Part shown: piece by piece, positions 21,801 through 33,291 of the stretch
Layout of the letters: each line of letters begins with the position of its first letter
How positions within the stretch are numbered: the first letter of the stretch is position 1
DNA from: Lotus japonicus
Lineage: Eukaryota; Streptophyta; Magnoliopsida; Fabales; Fabaceae
Direction of reading: 5' to 3'
Length of the DNA: 64,000 nucleotides
Assembly: GCF_012489685.1 (NCBI RefSeq)
Contig: NC_080043.1
Coordinates: 80,740,292-80,804,291 of the forward strand
Notes under the pieces: model-generated
Databases searched by the model: none
What the model was told of the DNA's origin: nothing
The model's input: the letters and a program-made list of their open reading frames with translations, nothing else
Program-made: the position numbers and the translations under genes

Positions 21801-24800
21801 TTTCTAATCGTCATTCAGTTGATGGGTGCACTTTCTTCATTGTGTATGTAGATGACACTATCTTTCTGGTAGTGATAATCGAACCATACAGGTAAAGCAT
21901 CATCTTTGTTTTATTTACATAAAAAAGACCTTGTCAGACTCTTTTATTTTGGAAATAAAGATGATGCTACATGGCTGTTGTATCTGCTGATGAAATGCCT
22001 CTTCAGAAGATAATCTCAAAGAACTAGACAATACACAACTGACCAACCATACTAGGCAAGATAGAATTCAATCATAGAACTACTTGATGATATCTTAGAC
22101 GCGACATCTCCTAACGACAGGTAAAGGCATACCCTCCGATAGAGGAGAGCGGCTTTCCCAGTTTAGTTCTCTGGAGCACCAAACACCAGAATAATTCTAA
22201 ATTCTTTTTGTTAAAAGATTCGTTTCTGTGAAAATGGAAAGATTTAATGTCAAAATCCCCTTAGTTCTGTTTGTGCTTTAGTTAACATGATAACTTCCGC
22301 AAACTTTTAGGCTTTGTTTGAGAGTTTTTAGGGGAGGAGATGGGAAGACTTTGAGGGAAAGGGGACGAGAGGGCAATAGATGGGGAGGGGGGGGGTAAGC
22401 CCTTCCCTTGTTTGGAAGTTCTAAGTTCTCCAAAACCCCCCAATTTGGGGGTATTAAAAATTATAAATAAAAGAGGTTTTGGAGGGTTTTTAAAAATGTC
22501 TCAAACCCTCCCCCACCCCCTTTCAAAATCTCGCAAATAAGGGGAGGGCTTCTCATAAGCCTCCCCCTTCCCTTCCCACCCTCCAAAACTCAACTCACAA
22601 ACTCACCCTTAGGGAGTAGCAATTGACCTCTCTTGTTTCATAGAACTACCACCATGAATGCGTCTCGTTTTCGTGATGCCAAGAATTTTGGAGTCTTCAA
22701 CGAATCGAGTTGTTATTTATGTTTTTTTTTTAACTACAATCAGTTTCCAGCCCACCAAATCCATATGGATAATCCTTGATTATACATAGAGGTGAGTTTT
22801 TCCCCATCTTGATTCTTGATTGGAGATATTTCTGGATGTTTCTTTTTATAAGTTTTCATGAAATGTAGTAGTTGATTAAAAACCAGACATAATTGATTCT
22901 GCTGTGTATGACACTGAAATGTATGTTACTGCTATTTGTATTTTTTTTTTTGAAGTACTTTGGAAAATCTACGTAAGGGTAAACTTTCTGAGAATGCTAT
23001 TATGATTTTTACTCAGTTGGAGAAAGAGGCCCTGGTGAAGGGTGTTCCAATTGGACAAGCTATTGATATTGACATTCCCCCTCCAAGGCCTAAAAGAAAA
23101 CCAAGCAATCCTTATCCTCGGAAGTCGAGTGCTGTCACTGCAACATTACAAAGTGGAGAAAAGGATGTAAAACTCAATTCAGTGGAATCTTCGCATGTTG
23201 AATCTTCGCATGTTAAACTAACACTGGACTTGGAAAAAGAGCCACTTCCAGAGGTTATTATTTATTTAATTTTTTGTATGTAACTTTTCACACTTTTTGC
23301 ATTTTCTCCTTCGGGTGAAATAATTCAGTTTGTTCCTTGTTTTTTTAGAAACATAATGTAGACGAAGGTCCAACAACTGTAAAAGAAAATAAGGACGGAG
23401 ACCACTTAGAAGTATTTACTGTTGGCCCAGATGTACCTTATTCCTCTGTATCTTCAGCAAACAAGAGTTCAGTATCAACGTCAGTGCCTTGGGGAAGTTC
23501 AGGCGCTTTAAAGGAGATTACGCCTTCACTGAAAGAGGTAATAGCACTAGATGGAACAAATGAATCTTTTATCACTATTGAACTTGGAAATCGAAAGTTG
23601 GCGACCAATGATGGAAAACAGACTAATGGCTGTAGTAAAGACTCCAAGTTGGAGGATTCTGAAGCTTCACAAGTGAAATTGGTTCAAAGTGAGAAAACAG
23701 ATGGTCTTAATTGTGCATTTACAATAGATGGAATGCAGAGCAATCAGAATTACCCTAGACATGTTACTGTGCAAGTTTTTGATGGGAATGTAAGCACAAA
23801 CACTCAAAATCCATCTCAAGATATGCGGTTACGAGACTCCATATTTCAGCCAATAGGAGAGGTTAATGGGCAACCTAAGGTTTTTACCAATTCAGCTGCA
23901 TCAAACACAGGGGAAAGTCAAAGTAACACAGGACAATCGTCTATTCACCAATCATTTCTTCCTTATCCTCCCTTCACACAACATAATCAAGATGATTACC
24001 AATCATTTATTCACATGTCCTCCACATTTTCAAGCCTTGTTGTCTCTAACTTGCTGCAAAATCCAGCAGCTCATGCTGCAGCAAGTTTTGCTGCTACATA
24101 TTGGCCCCATGCACGCCCAGAAACTTTAGCAGATTCTTCTAGGTGCTCCGAAGGAGGTTTTCCATGTAGGCAAATGGGCTCTCCTCCAAGTATGGCAGCT
24201 ATTGTAGCTGCTACTGTTGCTGCTGCAACTGCATGGTGGGCAACTCATGGATTGCTTCCTATGTGTGCTCCTCCCCATACTGCTTTTGCCTTCCCTCCTG
24301 CATCAGTGACTGCTGTTCCATCAGTGAATACTGATGAAGGACCAGCGTCGGAGATAGAGCAAGGAAATACTTATATACAAAATCCTCCTCAGCAAGGTCA
24401 GATACTGGATCCAGAACACTCTGAAGCTCAACAAACTCAACATTCAGCTTTGAAGTCACCAACTATTACATCATCAGATTCTGAGAATGGAGATGCCAAG
24501 TTACATACTTTATTGAAGGCTACTGATCATGAGATGAAAGAAGTTTCTCAGCACCTTGATTCCAATATAACGAAGGGCAAAACCCTGGTTGACCGTTCCT
24601 CATGTGGTTCCAACACCTCTAGTAGCGATTTGGAGACTGATGCATTAGAAAAGGATGAGAAAGGGAAGGAAGAGCTTGAAACTCTTGATGCTAACCTTTT
24701 AGCTGCTGAGTTTATTAACCGTCGTTATAGAACTGTTAGCAACCTTACTGATTCTTGGAAGGAGGTTTCTGAAGAGGTATCCCAGTTTACTTTTCATGAA

Positions 24801-25250
24801 ATTTAATAATAATGATGTCATATGTTGTGTCTCTTCTCATGGCCCTATTATTTTCAGGGGCGAGTGGCCTTTCGGGCTCTATTCTCCAGACAGGTGCTGC
24901 CTCAAAGCTTTTCACCTCCACAGAATTTGAAAAATAAGGATCATCAATTGGACAACATCATGGACGACAAGCTAAACACAGATGACAAAGATAAAGACGA
25001 CGTTGACCGCCAGAAATGCAGTTCTAGTTATGAAGGAATGCAGAAAAACCTGCCATTCTTTGAAATTAACGAGGAAGGACAGGTAACCATTGGGCTTGAA
25101 CAAGGAAAGCTCAATACTCGTCGAACAGGCTTTAAGCCCTACAAAAGATGTTCCATGGAGGCCAAGGAAAACCGGGTTGGTACGACCAGCAACCAAGGTG
25201 ATGAGAAAGGTTGTAAGAGAATACGTTTGGAAAGAGAGGCTTCAACTTGA
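18897..25250 (+). CDS. LHY: LHY/CCA1-type MYB transcription factor of the circadian clock
   Basis: Six coding exons can be joined in phase: 18897-18938, 19050-19161, 19346-19407, 23017-23253, 23349-24776 and 24858-25250, giving 757 residues. The single MYB repeat spans about residues 22-72 and contains the SHAQKFF signature at 64-70 of this class. It is followed by the LHY/CCA1-specific segment with [16 protein letters not shown]. The C-terminus has the conserved [11 protein letters not shown] and [14 protein letters not shown] blocks. Known members are morning-expressed nuclear repressors that bind evening elements in clock genes. All splice sites are GT-AG. Earlier leader exons probably exist (about 18000-18204, then from about 18734). 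Intron 3 is 3.6 kb, filled with copia debris and a MITE. No coding defect was seen. Confidence 0.93.
20803..21219 (-). pseudogene. Copia RT-region fragment in LHY intron 3 (minus strand)
   Basis: The minus-strand frame ends in [18 protein letters not shown] and a VGCRWVF motif, the segment of copia pol just before the RT core. The gag, integrase and RT catalytic parts are missing. No LTR was recognised next to it. Confidence 0.65.
21300..21895 (+). pseudogene. Decayed copia RT fragment in LHY intron 3 (plus strand)
   Basis: Broken frames on the plus strand contain pieces of the copia [15 protein letters not shown] near 21340, [16 protein letters not shown] sequence near 21630-21670, FGFKQSPR near 21715, and VYVDDTIF near 21845. 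Stops and shifts are frequent. It points away from the minus-strand fragment at 20803-21219, so two pieces of copia pol lie head to head. Confidence 0.6.
22310..22608. mobile_element. Tourist-like MITE candidate in LHY intron 3
   Basis: A 299-bp segment has imperfect inverted ends (GGCTTTGTTTGAGAG at the left, CTCAACTCACAAACTCACCC at the right) and G-rich/C-rich halves that can fold back. It is flanked by TTA at 22307-22309 and 22609-22611. A 3-bp TTA/TAA duplication is typical of PIF/Harbinger elements. Confidence 0.5.
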
Positions 25251-25737
25251 GGTTTGATATATGCGTGCAATCACATAAAGGAAACCTTTGGTTTTTGCAT
25301 ATCATTTATAATCCCCCACAACGGTGTATCTCTATTGTTTATTTCTAATCTTGCAGCTTAAGAAACTTTTCCTGTCGGTGTGTGTACCATATTTAATTAC
25401 TACATACGCTCTTTTACTATTTTGAACTGATGTTAATGCTGTTAAAAACTCCGCTAAATAGACCTAGATAAGATGCATTAAGTATTGTTTGAGCCTTTAA
25501 CAATAAATAATTTATGATCATTCATTAAGCCACTTTCCTCATTTTACTTGTAATTATTTTGACATCTATCCACGAACTCTCTTTTACAAACCCAGGCCAG
25601 ATTGAACAAAATCTTAGACGAGAGGATATGTTTGTATTGTGATGAGTTGCCAGCATGTACATTACAATGGATGTGACGAAAGTTCTCTCATTCTTTGGCC
25701 TCGAAGTTTGATTGTTTCCGTCATCGTTGTTATAAAT
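25251..25737. other. LHY 3' flank
   Basis: Likely 3' untranslated region and spacer, AT-rich with AATAAA near 25503. No separate gene was seen before the retrotransposon at 25738. Confidence 0.5.
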
Positions 25738-26123
25738 TGTTGCAAACCCAAGCTCTTGGCCAGGTTTGGCAAGACTTATACTAGGAGGCCCAAGCAACAT
25801 CTGATGACTAATGTTCTAGAAGCTATGATTCCCCAAATAACCACCTGAGCTGGCAGATCCTAAATGATGAGAATGGGCCCACAACTATTAGCTAGGGGAA
25901 TATAAGTTTGTTACGGAGAGAGAGTGAGGTAGGCTGATTTTGGCTAGGACTTGGGAGAGCTGGAGCATTCTCGAATTTGCTCTATTATCTTTACTTTCTG
26001 GATTTTCATCTTGTATCCTTCTTCAAACACTGCTTCTGGTTTCCACCAGAGGATTCAGTGCACTATCAATACAATTTCCAGTTTATTTCTTTTTCTATTT
26101 CCTGTTTAATCTGGTACCTAACA
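25738..26123 (+). repeat. 5' LTR of the 25738 chromovirus
   Basis: 386 bp, TGTTGCAAAC to CCTAACA, with a TATA-like TATAAG at 25901. The last 174 bp are repeated inside the element at 27278-27451 as part of a tandem duplication. Confidence 0.92.
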
Positions 26124-28605
26124 TTGGTATCAGAGCTCCCGATCCAAAAGGGAGCTTGTATGGCGCTTACCCGCGGCGTTATGGAGTCGAGAGTGGATAA
26201 CTTGGAGCGTTCGTTCACAGAGATGAAGGAGGTGGCTCAAGAGCAGTTCGAGGAGCTCCAGCGACTCTTCGTGAGTCGTGATCGACAGAGAACTAGAGGC
26301 CGCTCTCACACCCCTCGTCATCGGAGACCATCACGAGTGGATGGTTCTGTTTCCGTTCGAGGAACTGACACCGGATCACGAACCGGGTCGCGCTCTGTGA
26401 CTCGCAGACAAGAGCGATTCGAACACCGTCACCACCGAAACCATTTGCGGGCTGTAACCGGAAGGCGTGTGGACATTCCAATGTTCAACGGCAACGACGC
26501 ATATGGGTGGATCACAAAGGTCGAAAGGTTCTTCCGTCTCAGCCGAGTGGAGGAAGGTGAGAAAATCGAGTTGGTCATGATAGCCATGGAAGACTAAGCA
26601 CTCAGCTGGTTCCAATGGTGGGAGGAGCAAACCCATGAACGAGCTTGGGAACCTTTCAAACAAGCGTTGATTCGCAGGTTCCAACCAACACTGGTTCAGA
26701 ACCCATATGGTCCCTTGTTCAATATCAAACAGAAGGGGAGTGTAATGGAGTACCGTGAGCAATTTGAGCTGGTAGCAGCACCCATGAGGAATGCTGACAG
26801 TGAAGTACTCAAGGGGGTTTTCTTGAATGGATTGCAAGAAGAAATCAAGGCGGAGATGAAGTTATACCCCGCTGAAGATCTGGCAGAGTTGATGGACAGA
26901 GCCCTGTTGTTAGAAGAAAAGAATATGGCCATTAAAGGGGGTAAAACCAGAGAGGATGACAAAAGGGGATGGAAAGACAAAGGAGGGATAGGGGGAAAGA
27001 ATTTCCCAGTTCAGGGGAAAACAGGGGAAGATTTCCAAATTTTTATGTAAGTTCTCAGTCCAAAGGAGGAGCTGGAAATCAGGACAATGAAGGGAAGCAA
27101 TCACAGAATAAGGTAAACCTTGGAAATTCTGAAACTGAAGGGAAACACCTAGAAAAGATGTGGAATGGAGGACAGAGATTGAGCCAAAATGAATTACAAG
27201 AGAGAAGTAGAAAGGGATTATGTTTTAAGTGTGGCGAAAAGTGGGGAAGGGAACATGTTTGCTCCATGAAAAATTATCTTGGGAGAGCTGGAGCATTCTC
27301 GAATTTGCTCTATTATCTTTACTTTCTGGATTTTCATCTTGTATCCTTCTTCAAACACTGCTTCTGGTTTCCACCAGAGGATTCAGTGCACTATCAATAC
27401 AATTTCCAGTTTATTTCTTTTTCTATTTCCTGTTTAATCTGGTACCTAACATTGGTATCAGAGCTCCCGATCCAAAAGGGAGCTTGTATGGCGCTTACCC
27501 GCGGCGTTATGGAGTCGAGAGTGGATAACTTGGAGCGTTCGTTCACAGAGATGAAGGAGGTGGCTCAAGAGCAGTTCGAGGAGCTCCAGCGACTCTTCGT
27601 GAGTCGTGATCGACAGAGAACTAGAGGCCGCTCTCACACCCCTCGTCATCGGAGACCATCACGAGTGGATGGTTCTGTTTCCGTTCGAGGAACTGACACC
27701 GGATCACGAACCGGGTCGCGCTCTGTGACTCGCAGACAAGAGCGATTCGAACACCGTCACCACCGAAACCATTTGCGGGCTGTAACCGGAAGGCGTGTGG
27801 ACATTCCAATGTTCAACGGCAACGACGCATATGGGTGGATCACAAAGGTCGAAAGGTTCTTCCGTCTCAGCCGAGTGGAGGAAGGTGAGAAAATCGAGTT
27901 GGTCATGATAGCCATGGAAGACTAAGCACTCAGCTGGTTCCAATGGTGGGAGGAGCAAACCCATGAACGAGCTTGGGAACCTTTCAAACAAGCGTTGATT
28001 CGCAGGTTCCAACCAACACTGGTTCAGAACCCATATGGTCCCTTGTTCAATATCAAACAGAAGGGGAGTGTAATGGAGTACCGTGAGCAATTTGAGCTGG
28101 TAGCAGCACCCATGAGGAATGCTGACAGTGAAGTACTCAAGGGGGTTTTCTTGAATGGATTGCAAGAAGAAATCAAGGCGGAGATGAAGTTATACCCCGC
28201 TGAAGATCTGGCAGAGTTGATGGACAGAGCCCTGTTGTTAGAAGAAAAGAATATGGCCATTAAAGGGGGTAAAACCAGAGAGGATGACAAAAGGGGATGG
28301 AAAGACAAAGGAGGGATAGGGGGAAAGAATTTCCCAGTTCAGGGGAAAACAGGGGAAGATTTCCAAATTTTTATGTAAGTTCTCAGTCCAAAGGAGGAGC
28401 TGGAAATCAGGACAATGAAGGGAAGCAATCACAGAATAAGGTAAACCTTGGAAATTCTGAAACTGAAGGGAAACACCTAGAAAAGAAGTGGAATGGAGGA
28501 CAGAGATTGAGCCAAAATGAATTACAAGAGAGAAGTAGAAAGGGATTATGTTTTAAGTGTGGCGAAAAGTGGGGAAGGGAACATGTTTGCTCCATGAAAA
28601 ATTAC
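25950..28605 (+). repeat. 1328-bp tandem duplication inside the chromovirus
   Basis: Unit 1 (25950-27277) and unit 2 (27278-28605) each hold the last 174 bp of the 5' LTR, the primer site (26125-26136 and 27453-27464) and most of gag. Reading the units against each other I found one difference, T at 27159 versus A at 28487. Both units carry the same gag stop and frameshift. At all eight positions where the 5' and 3' LTRs differ in this part, unit 2 matches the 5' LTR. Confidence 0.93.
26159..27277 (+). pseudogene. Chromovirus gag, first (extra) copy
   Basis: Begins MALTRGVMESRVDN. A coiled-coil N-terminus is followed by an arginine-rich linker and the capsid region (VDIPMFNGNDAYGWI, VMEYREQFELV). 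A TAA at about 26595 interrupts a conserved tryptophan-containing block, and a frame change near 26970 is needed to reach the zinc knuckle (CFKCGEKWGREHVC). The copy ends at the duplication junction just after the knuckle, so it lacks protease. Confidence 0.85.
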
Positions 28606-29217
28606 CGGCTAATCCTCATGGAAGTAGAGGAGGAGGAAGAAGAAGTGTTTGAGGAAGCTGAGGATGGGGAATTCGTGTTGGAAGGCAAGGTTCTTCAGTT
28701 ATCTTTGAACAGTAACGAAGGCTTGACCTCTAATAGATCATTCAAAGTCAAAGGGAAAATAGGAGAAAGAGAAATTCTGATTCTGATTGATTATGGGGCA
28801 ACAAGTAACTTTATCTCACAAGATTTGGTGGCTGAATTAGAAATTCCAATCATAGCCACTTCTGAGTATGTTGTAGAGGTGGGGAATGGGACCAAAGAAA
28901 GAAATTCTGGAGTGTGTAAGAACCTGAAACTGGAAGTTCAAGGAATCCCAATTATGCAACACTTTTTCATACTGGGATTGGGTGGAACAGAACTGGTTTT
29001 GGGAATGGATTGGCTCGCTAGTCCGGGAAATATTGAGGCAAACTTTCAGGACCTTGTTATACCGTGGTATTCTCAGGGGCAGAAGCTGGTTTTGCAAGGG
29101 GAACCATCTAGGTGCAAGGTGGCAGCTAACTGGAAATCAATAAAAATCACAGAACAACTAGCAGCAGAAGGAGTAACTTATCCTATGAGTGCAAGGAAGA
29201 TGAAACAAAAACAGTAG
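27487..29217 (+). pseudogene. Chromovirus gag second copy plus protease
   Basis: Same start and same two lesions as the first copy, then it continues past the zinc knuckle into an acidic linker and the retropepsin region (LIDYGATSNFISQ, with Y where G or S is usual after the aspartate, and a later LGMDWLAS flap-type motif). The frame stops at 29217, and a shift near 29180 is needed to enter RT. Confidence 0.85.
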
Positions 29218-29234
29218 CTGAGATTTCAAAAGGA

Positions 29235-31999
29235 ATGAAGGTAATTCTAGAAGAGTATCCTAAAGTTTTCCAGGAGTCAAAGGGACTACCTCGAAGGAGA
29301 GCTACTGACCATGCTATACAACTACATGATGGGGTTTCAATTCCCAACATCAGGCCATACAGGTACCCCTTTTATCAGAAAAATGAAATTGAAAAGTTGA
29401 TTAAGGACATGTTGAAATCTGGAATCATTAGGCCAAGCACTAGTCCTTTCAGTAGTCCTGCTATTCTTGTCAAAAAGAAAGATGGAGGGTGGAGACTTTG
29501 TGTAGACTATAGAGCCCTCAATAAGGCTACTGTTCCAGACAAATTCCCTATTCCTATTATTGATGAACTGTTGGATGAAATTGGTGCTGCTGTGGTTTTT
29601 TCTAAGCTAGATTTAAAATCAGGATATCATCAAATTAGGATGAAGGAAGAGGATATTCCCAAAACCGCTTTTAGGACCTATGAGGGTCATTATGAGTATC
29701 TGGTTCTTCCATTTGGACTAACAAATGCTCCATCTACATTTCAAGCTCTCATGAACCAAGTGTTGAGACCTTATCTGAGGAAGTTTGTGCTAGTATTTTT
29801 TGATGATATACTCATCTACAGCCAGAATGAAGACTTACACAAGGAACACCTAAGGATTGTGCTACAAGTTTTGAAGGAGAATCATCTAGTGGCTACCCAG
29901 AAGAAGTGCTCTTTTGGTCAACAAGAGATCATTTACTTGGGGCATGTCATATCACAAGCAGGGGTTGCAGCTGATCCTAGTAAGATTCAAGATATGTTAG
30001 ATTGGCCAATTCCTAAGGAGGTAAAGGGACTAAGAGGGTTCCTAGGATTGACAGGATACTACAGAAGATTTGTTAAGAACTACAGCAAGATAGCACAGCC
30101 CCTCAACCAATTACTCAAGAAGAATAGCTTCACTTGGGGTGAAGAAGCAACCAAGGCTTTTAACAGGTTGAAGGAAGTGATGACCACTGTTCATGTCCTT
30201 GCACCACCCAATTTTGATAAGCCTTTCATCTTAGAAACAGATGCTTCAGGAAAAGGGCTAGGAGCAGTCCTTATGCAAGAAGGGAGGCCAGTTGCTTATA
30301 TGAGCAAGACTCTGTCCAACCGAGCTCAAGCAAAATCTGTGTACGAAAGGGAATTAAAGGCTGTAGTACTGGTTGTGCAAAAATGGAGACATTATCTCCT
30401 TGGCAGTAAGTTTGTTATACACACTCACCAGAGAAGTTTGAGATTCCTAGCAGACCAAAGACTAATGGGAGAAGATCAACAAAAATGGATGTCCAAATTG
30501 ATGGGTTATGACTTTGAAATTAAATACAAGCCTGGGGTGGAGAACAAAGCAGCTGATGCTTTATCAAGAAAGCTACAATTCTCTGCAATTTCTTCAGTTC
30601 AGTGTGATGAATGGGATGATCTAGAAGCTGAGCTATTAGAAGATGAAAGGTACAGAAAAATCCTGCAAGAGATAGCCACTCATGGGAACATTCCTGCTGG
30701 TTTTCAATTAAAGAGAGGAAAACTACTGTACAAAGACAGAATTGTTCTTCCTAAAGGCTCAAGTAAATTACTCACCATCCTAAAAGAGTTTCATGACACA
30801 GCTATAGGAGGTCATGCTGGTATTTTCAGAACTTACAAGAGGATTTCAGCTCTCTTTTACTGGGAAGGCATGAAATTAGACATTCAGAACTTTGTGTAAA
30901 GGTGTGAAGTCTGTCAGAGGAACAAATATGAGGCACTTAACCCTGCAGGATATCTCCAGCCATTACCAATTCCTTCTCAAGGATGGTCAGACATCTCCAT
31001 GGACTTCATTGGGGGGCTCCCTAAAGCAATGGGTAAGGACATTATTCTGGTAGTGGTAGATAGATTTACAAAGTATGCACATTTCATTGCACTTTCACAT
31101 CCTTATCATGCCAAGGAAGTTGCAGAAGTGTTCATCAAAGAGGTAGTGAAATTACATGGATTTCCTACTTCCATTGTGTCAGATAGAGACAGGGTTTTCT
31201 TAAGCACATTTTGGTCAGAGCTGTTCAAGCTAGCTGGTACAAAATTGAAATTCAGTTCTGCCAATCATCCACAAACAGATGGGCAAACTGAGGTGGTTAA
31301 TAGATGTGTTGAGACTTACCTAAGGTGTGTAACTGGATCAAAACCTAAACAGTGGCCTAAGTGGCTGAGCTGGGCAGAATTTTGGTATAATGCCAATTAC
31401 CATTCTGCCATCAAAACCACTCCCTTCAAGGCTTTATATGGAAGAGAACCTCCAGTGATTGTTAGAGGGAATGACTCTTTGGCATCAGTGGATGAAGTAG
31501 AAAAGCTGACTGCTGAAAGGAATATGATTCTAGATGAGCTGAAAAGTAATTTAGAAAAGGCACAAAACAGAATGAGACAACAGGCTAACAAGCATAGAAG
31601 GGATGTTCAGTATGTGGTGGGAGATCTGGTATATTTGAAAATTCAGCCTTATAAGCTCAAGAGTTTGGCAAAGAGAAGTAATCAGAAATTAAGCCCAAGG
31701 TATTATGGCCCTTATCAAATCATAGAAAAAATCAATCCTGCTGCTTATAGGCTACAACTACCAGAGGGAAGTCAAGTGCATCCAGTTTTTCATATCTCCC
31801 TGCTCAAGAAAGCTGTGAATGCAGGGGTTATTAGCCAGCCCTTACCAGCTAATCTTACTGAAGACTGGGAATTGAAGGTTGAACCAGATGCTATAATGGA
31901 CACCAGAGAAAACAGAACTAGAGATCTTGAGGTCTTAGTTAGGTAGAAAAATCTTCCTGCATTTGAAGATTCATGGGAATATTTCAGTAGGTTGCTGGA
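29235..31999 (+). pseudogene. Chromovirus RT, RNase H, integrase and chromodomain, with two stops
   Basis: RT has the [13 protein letters not shown] block and catalytic FFDDILIYS; RNase H has ETDASGKGLGAVL. The integrase zinc-binding region is interrupted by a TAA at 30897-30899, after which the same frame resumes with CEVCQRNKYEAL and the catalytic core (DFIGGLPKA, VSDRDRVF, NHPQTDGQTEVVNR). The C-terminal chromodomain (FEDSWEYFSRLL) follows a TAG at about 31944 that replaces its first conserved tryptophan. The element is clearly inactive. Chromodomains of this class steer insertion towards marked chromatin (family knowledge). Confidence 0.88.
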
Positions 32000-32052
32000 C
32001 CAATTTCCTGACCATCAGCTTGAGGACAAGCTGAGTTTCAAGGGGGGAGAGA

Positions 32053-32441
32053 TGTTGCAAACCCAAGCTCTAGGCCCAGGTTTGGCAAGACTTATACTAG
32101 GAGGCCCAAGCAACATCTGATGACTAATGTTCTAGAAGCTATGATTCCCCAAATAATCACCTGTGAGCTGGCAGATCCTAAATGATGAGAATGGGACCAC
32201 AACTATTAGCTAGGGGAATATAAGTTTGTTACGGAGAGAGAGTGAGGTAGGCTGATTTTGGCTAGGACTTGGGAGAGCTGGAGCATTCTCAAATTTGCTC
32301 TATTATCTTTACTTTATGCATTTTCATCTTGTATTCTTCTTCAAACGCTGCTTCTGGTTTCCACCAGAGGATTCAGTGCACTATCAATACAATTTCCAAT
32401 TTATTTCCTTTTCTATTTCCTGTTTAATCTGGTAACTAACA
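32053..32441 (+). repeat. 3' LTR of the 25738 chromovirus
   Basis: 389 bp, TGTTGCAAAC to AACTAACA. It aligns over its full length to 25738-26123 with 11 substitutions and 1-bp and 2-bp indels. Confidence 0.92.
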
Positions 32442-33291
32442 TAAATATATGATTCTCAATATTAAATGTTTTTAACTTCATGACATGTCTTAATCTTGTC
32501 TTTTTCGATATGGTTTACCCGAGTTTTCCTTTGCACCAATCCCTATTTATATTTGATTTGATGTCCTACTCTACTGACGTTATGATAGATTTTAATTAGA
32601 ACTTCGAAATCATCCGCTTAGAACTACTCTTCGTATTTGTATAAGTAATCAGATTAGACATTAGCTGGTATTACAGCTGTGCTTTTACCTGTTGGTTGAG
32701 GAGAATTTGGGTGAAGAGAATTTGTGAAGAGTGATTTCAAAGAAACCAGAAAAGGGTGAAGGAAAAAAAATGAGGTGGGCACATCTTTTATTTTCTCTCC
32801 AAAAGAGAAGAGAAACTGAATTTTATCTATTTGTTTTCTCTTCTTGTTTCAACATGCTTTTTATCAAATCTCTTGTTCTATCATGCCTATTTTTCTTTAG
32901 GGCCATTTTTGTTTTTCCATGAAAATAACATTTTCTCTTCACTTTCGTATTTAATCAAACATGTGAATAAGAGGCTCTTTGGTTTGAAAAACAGATTTAC
33001 AGGAAGTGAAAATTAAATACAATTTTATCCTGATAAATTCGAATACATTGATCTGGTTTCAAAACTGTACAGGATATGAGCTATACACTATTTACAAATT
33101 CCATTTCAAAGAATTACTGAGATTATGTACATAATCACGCATGCGATAAAGGCAAAGCCCCTCTACGTAGACATGGTAGGTTATATATACCTCTATATAC
33201 AAGATGGTATCTGTCAAAGGAATATCAGCAGTAACTTGCTTCACCAATTCCAAAAGTGGTGATGCAATGACAACTATATACAACTGTTTAT
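32442..33291. other. Spacer downstream of ATG1
   Basis: AT-rich sequence between the chromovirus and the ATG1 stop codon. Part of it must be the ATG1 3' untranslated region. No gene of its own was seen. Confidence 0.5.

Larger units (their letters stand above)
25738..32441 (+). mobile_element. Decayed chromovirus (Ty3/gypsy with chromodomain), 6,704 bp, with an internal tandem duplication
   Basis: Its LTRs are 25738-26123 and 32053-32441, and both flanks carry TAAAT (25733-25737 and 32442-32446). An initiator-Met primer site lies at 26125-26136. A purine tract (AAGGGGGGAGAGA) precedes the 3' LTR. The order gag, protease, RT, RNase H, integrase, chromodomain is that of plant chromoviruses. 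Size without the duplication (about 5.4 kb) and short LTRs suggest the Reina group, which is tentative. The LTRs differ by eye at 11 bases plus two indels. Coding lesions are many: a TAA and a frameshift in gag (both duplicated), a frameshift before RT, a TAA in integrase and a TAG in the chromodomain. It separates the 3' ends of LHY and ATG1. Confidence 0.93.

Noticed and set aside
25950..28605. RT template switch at the RNA 5' end as the origin of the tandem duplication
   Set aside because: The units are far less diverged than the LTRs of the same element, so the duplication is younger than the insertion.
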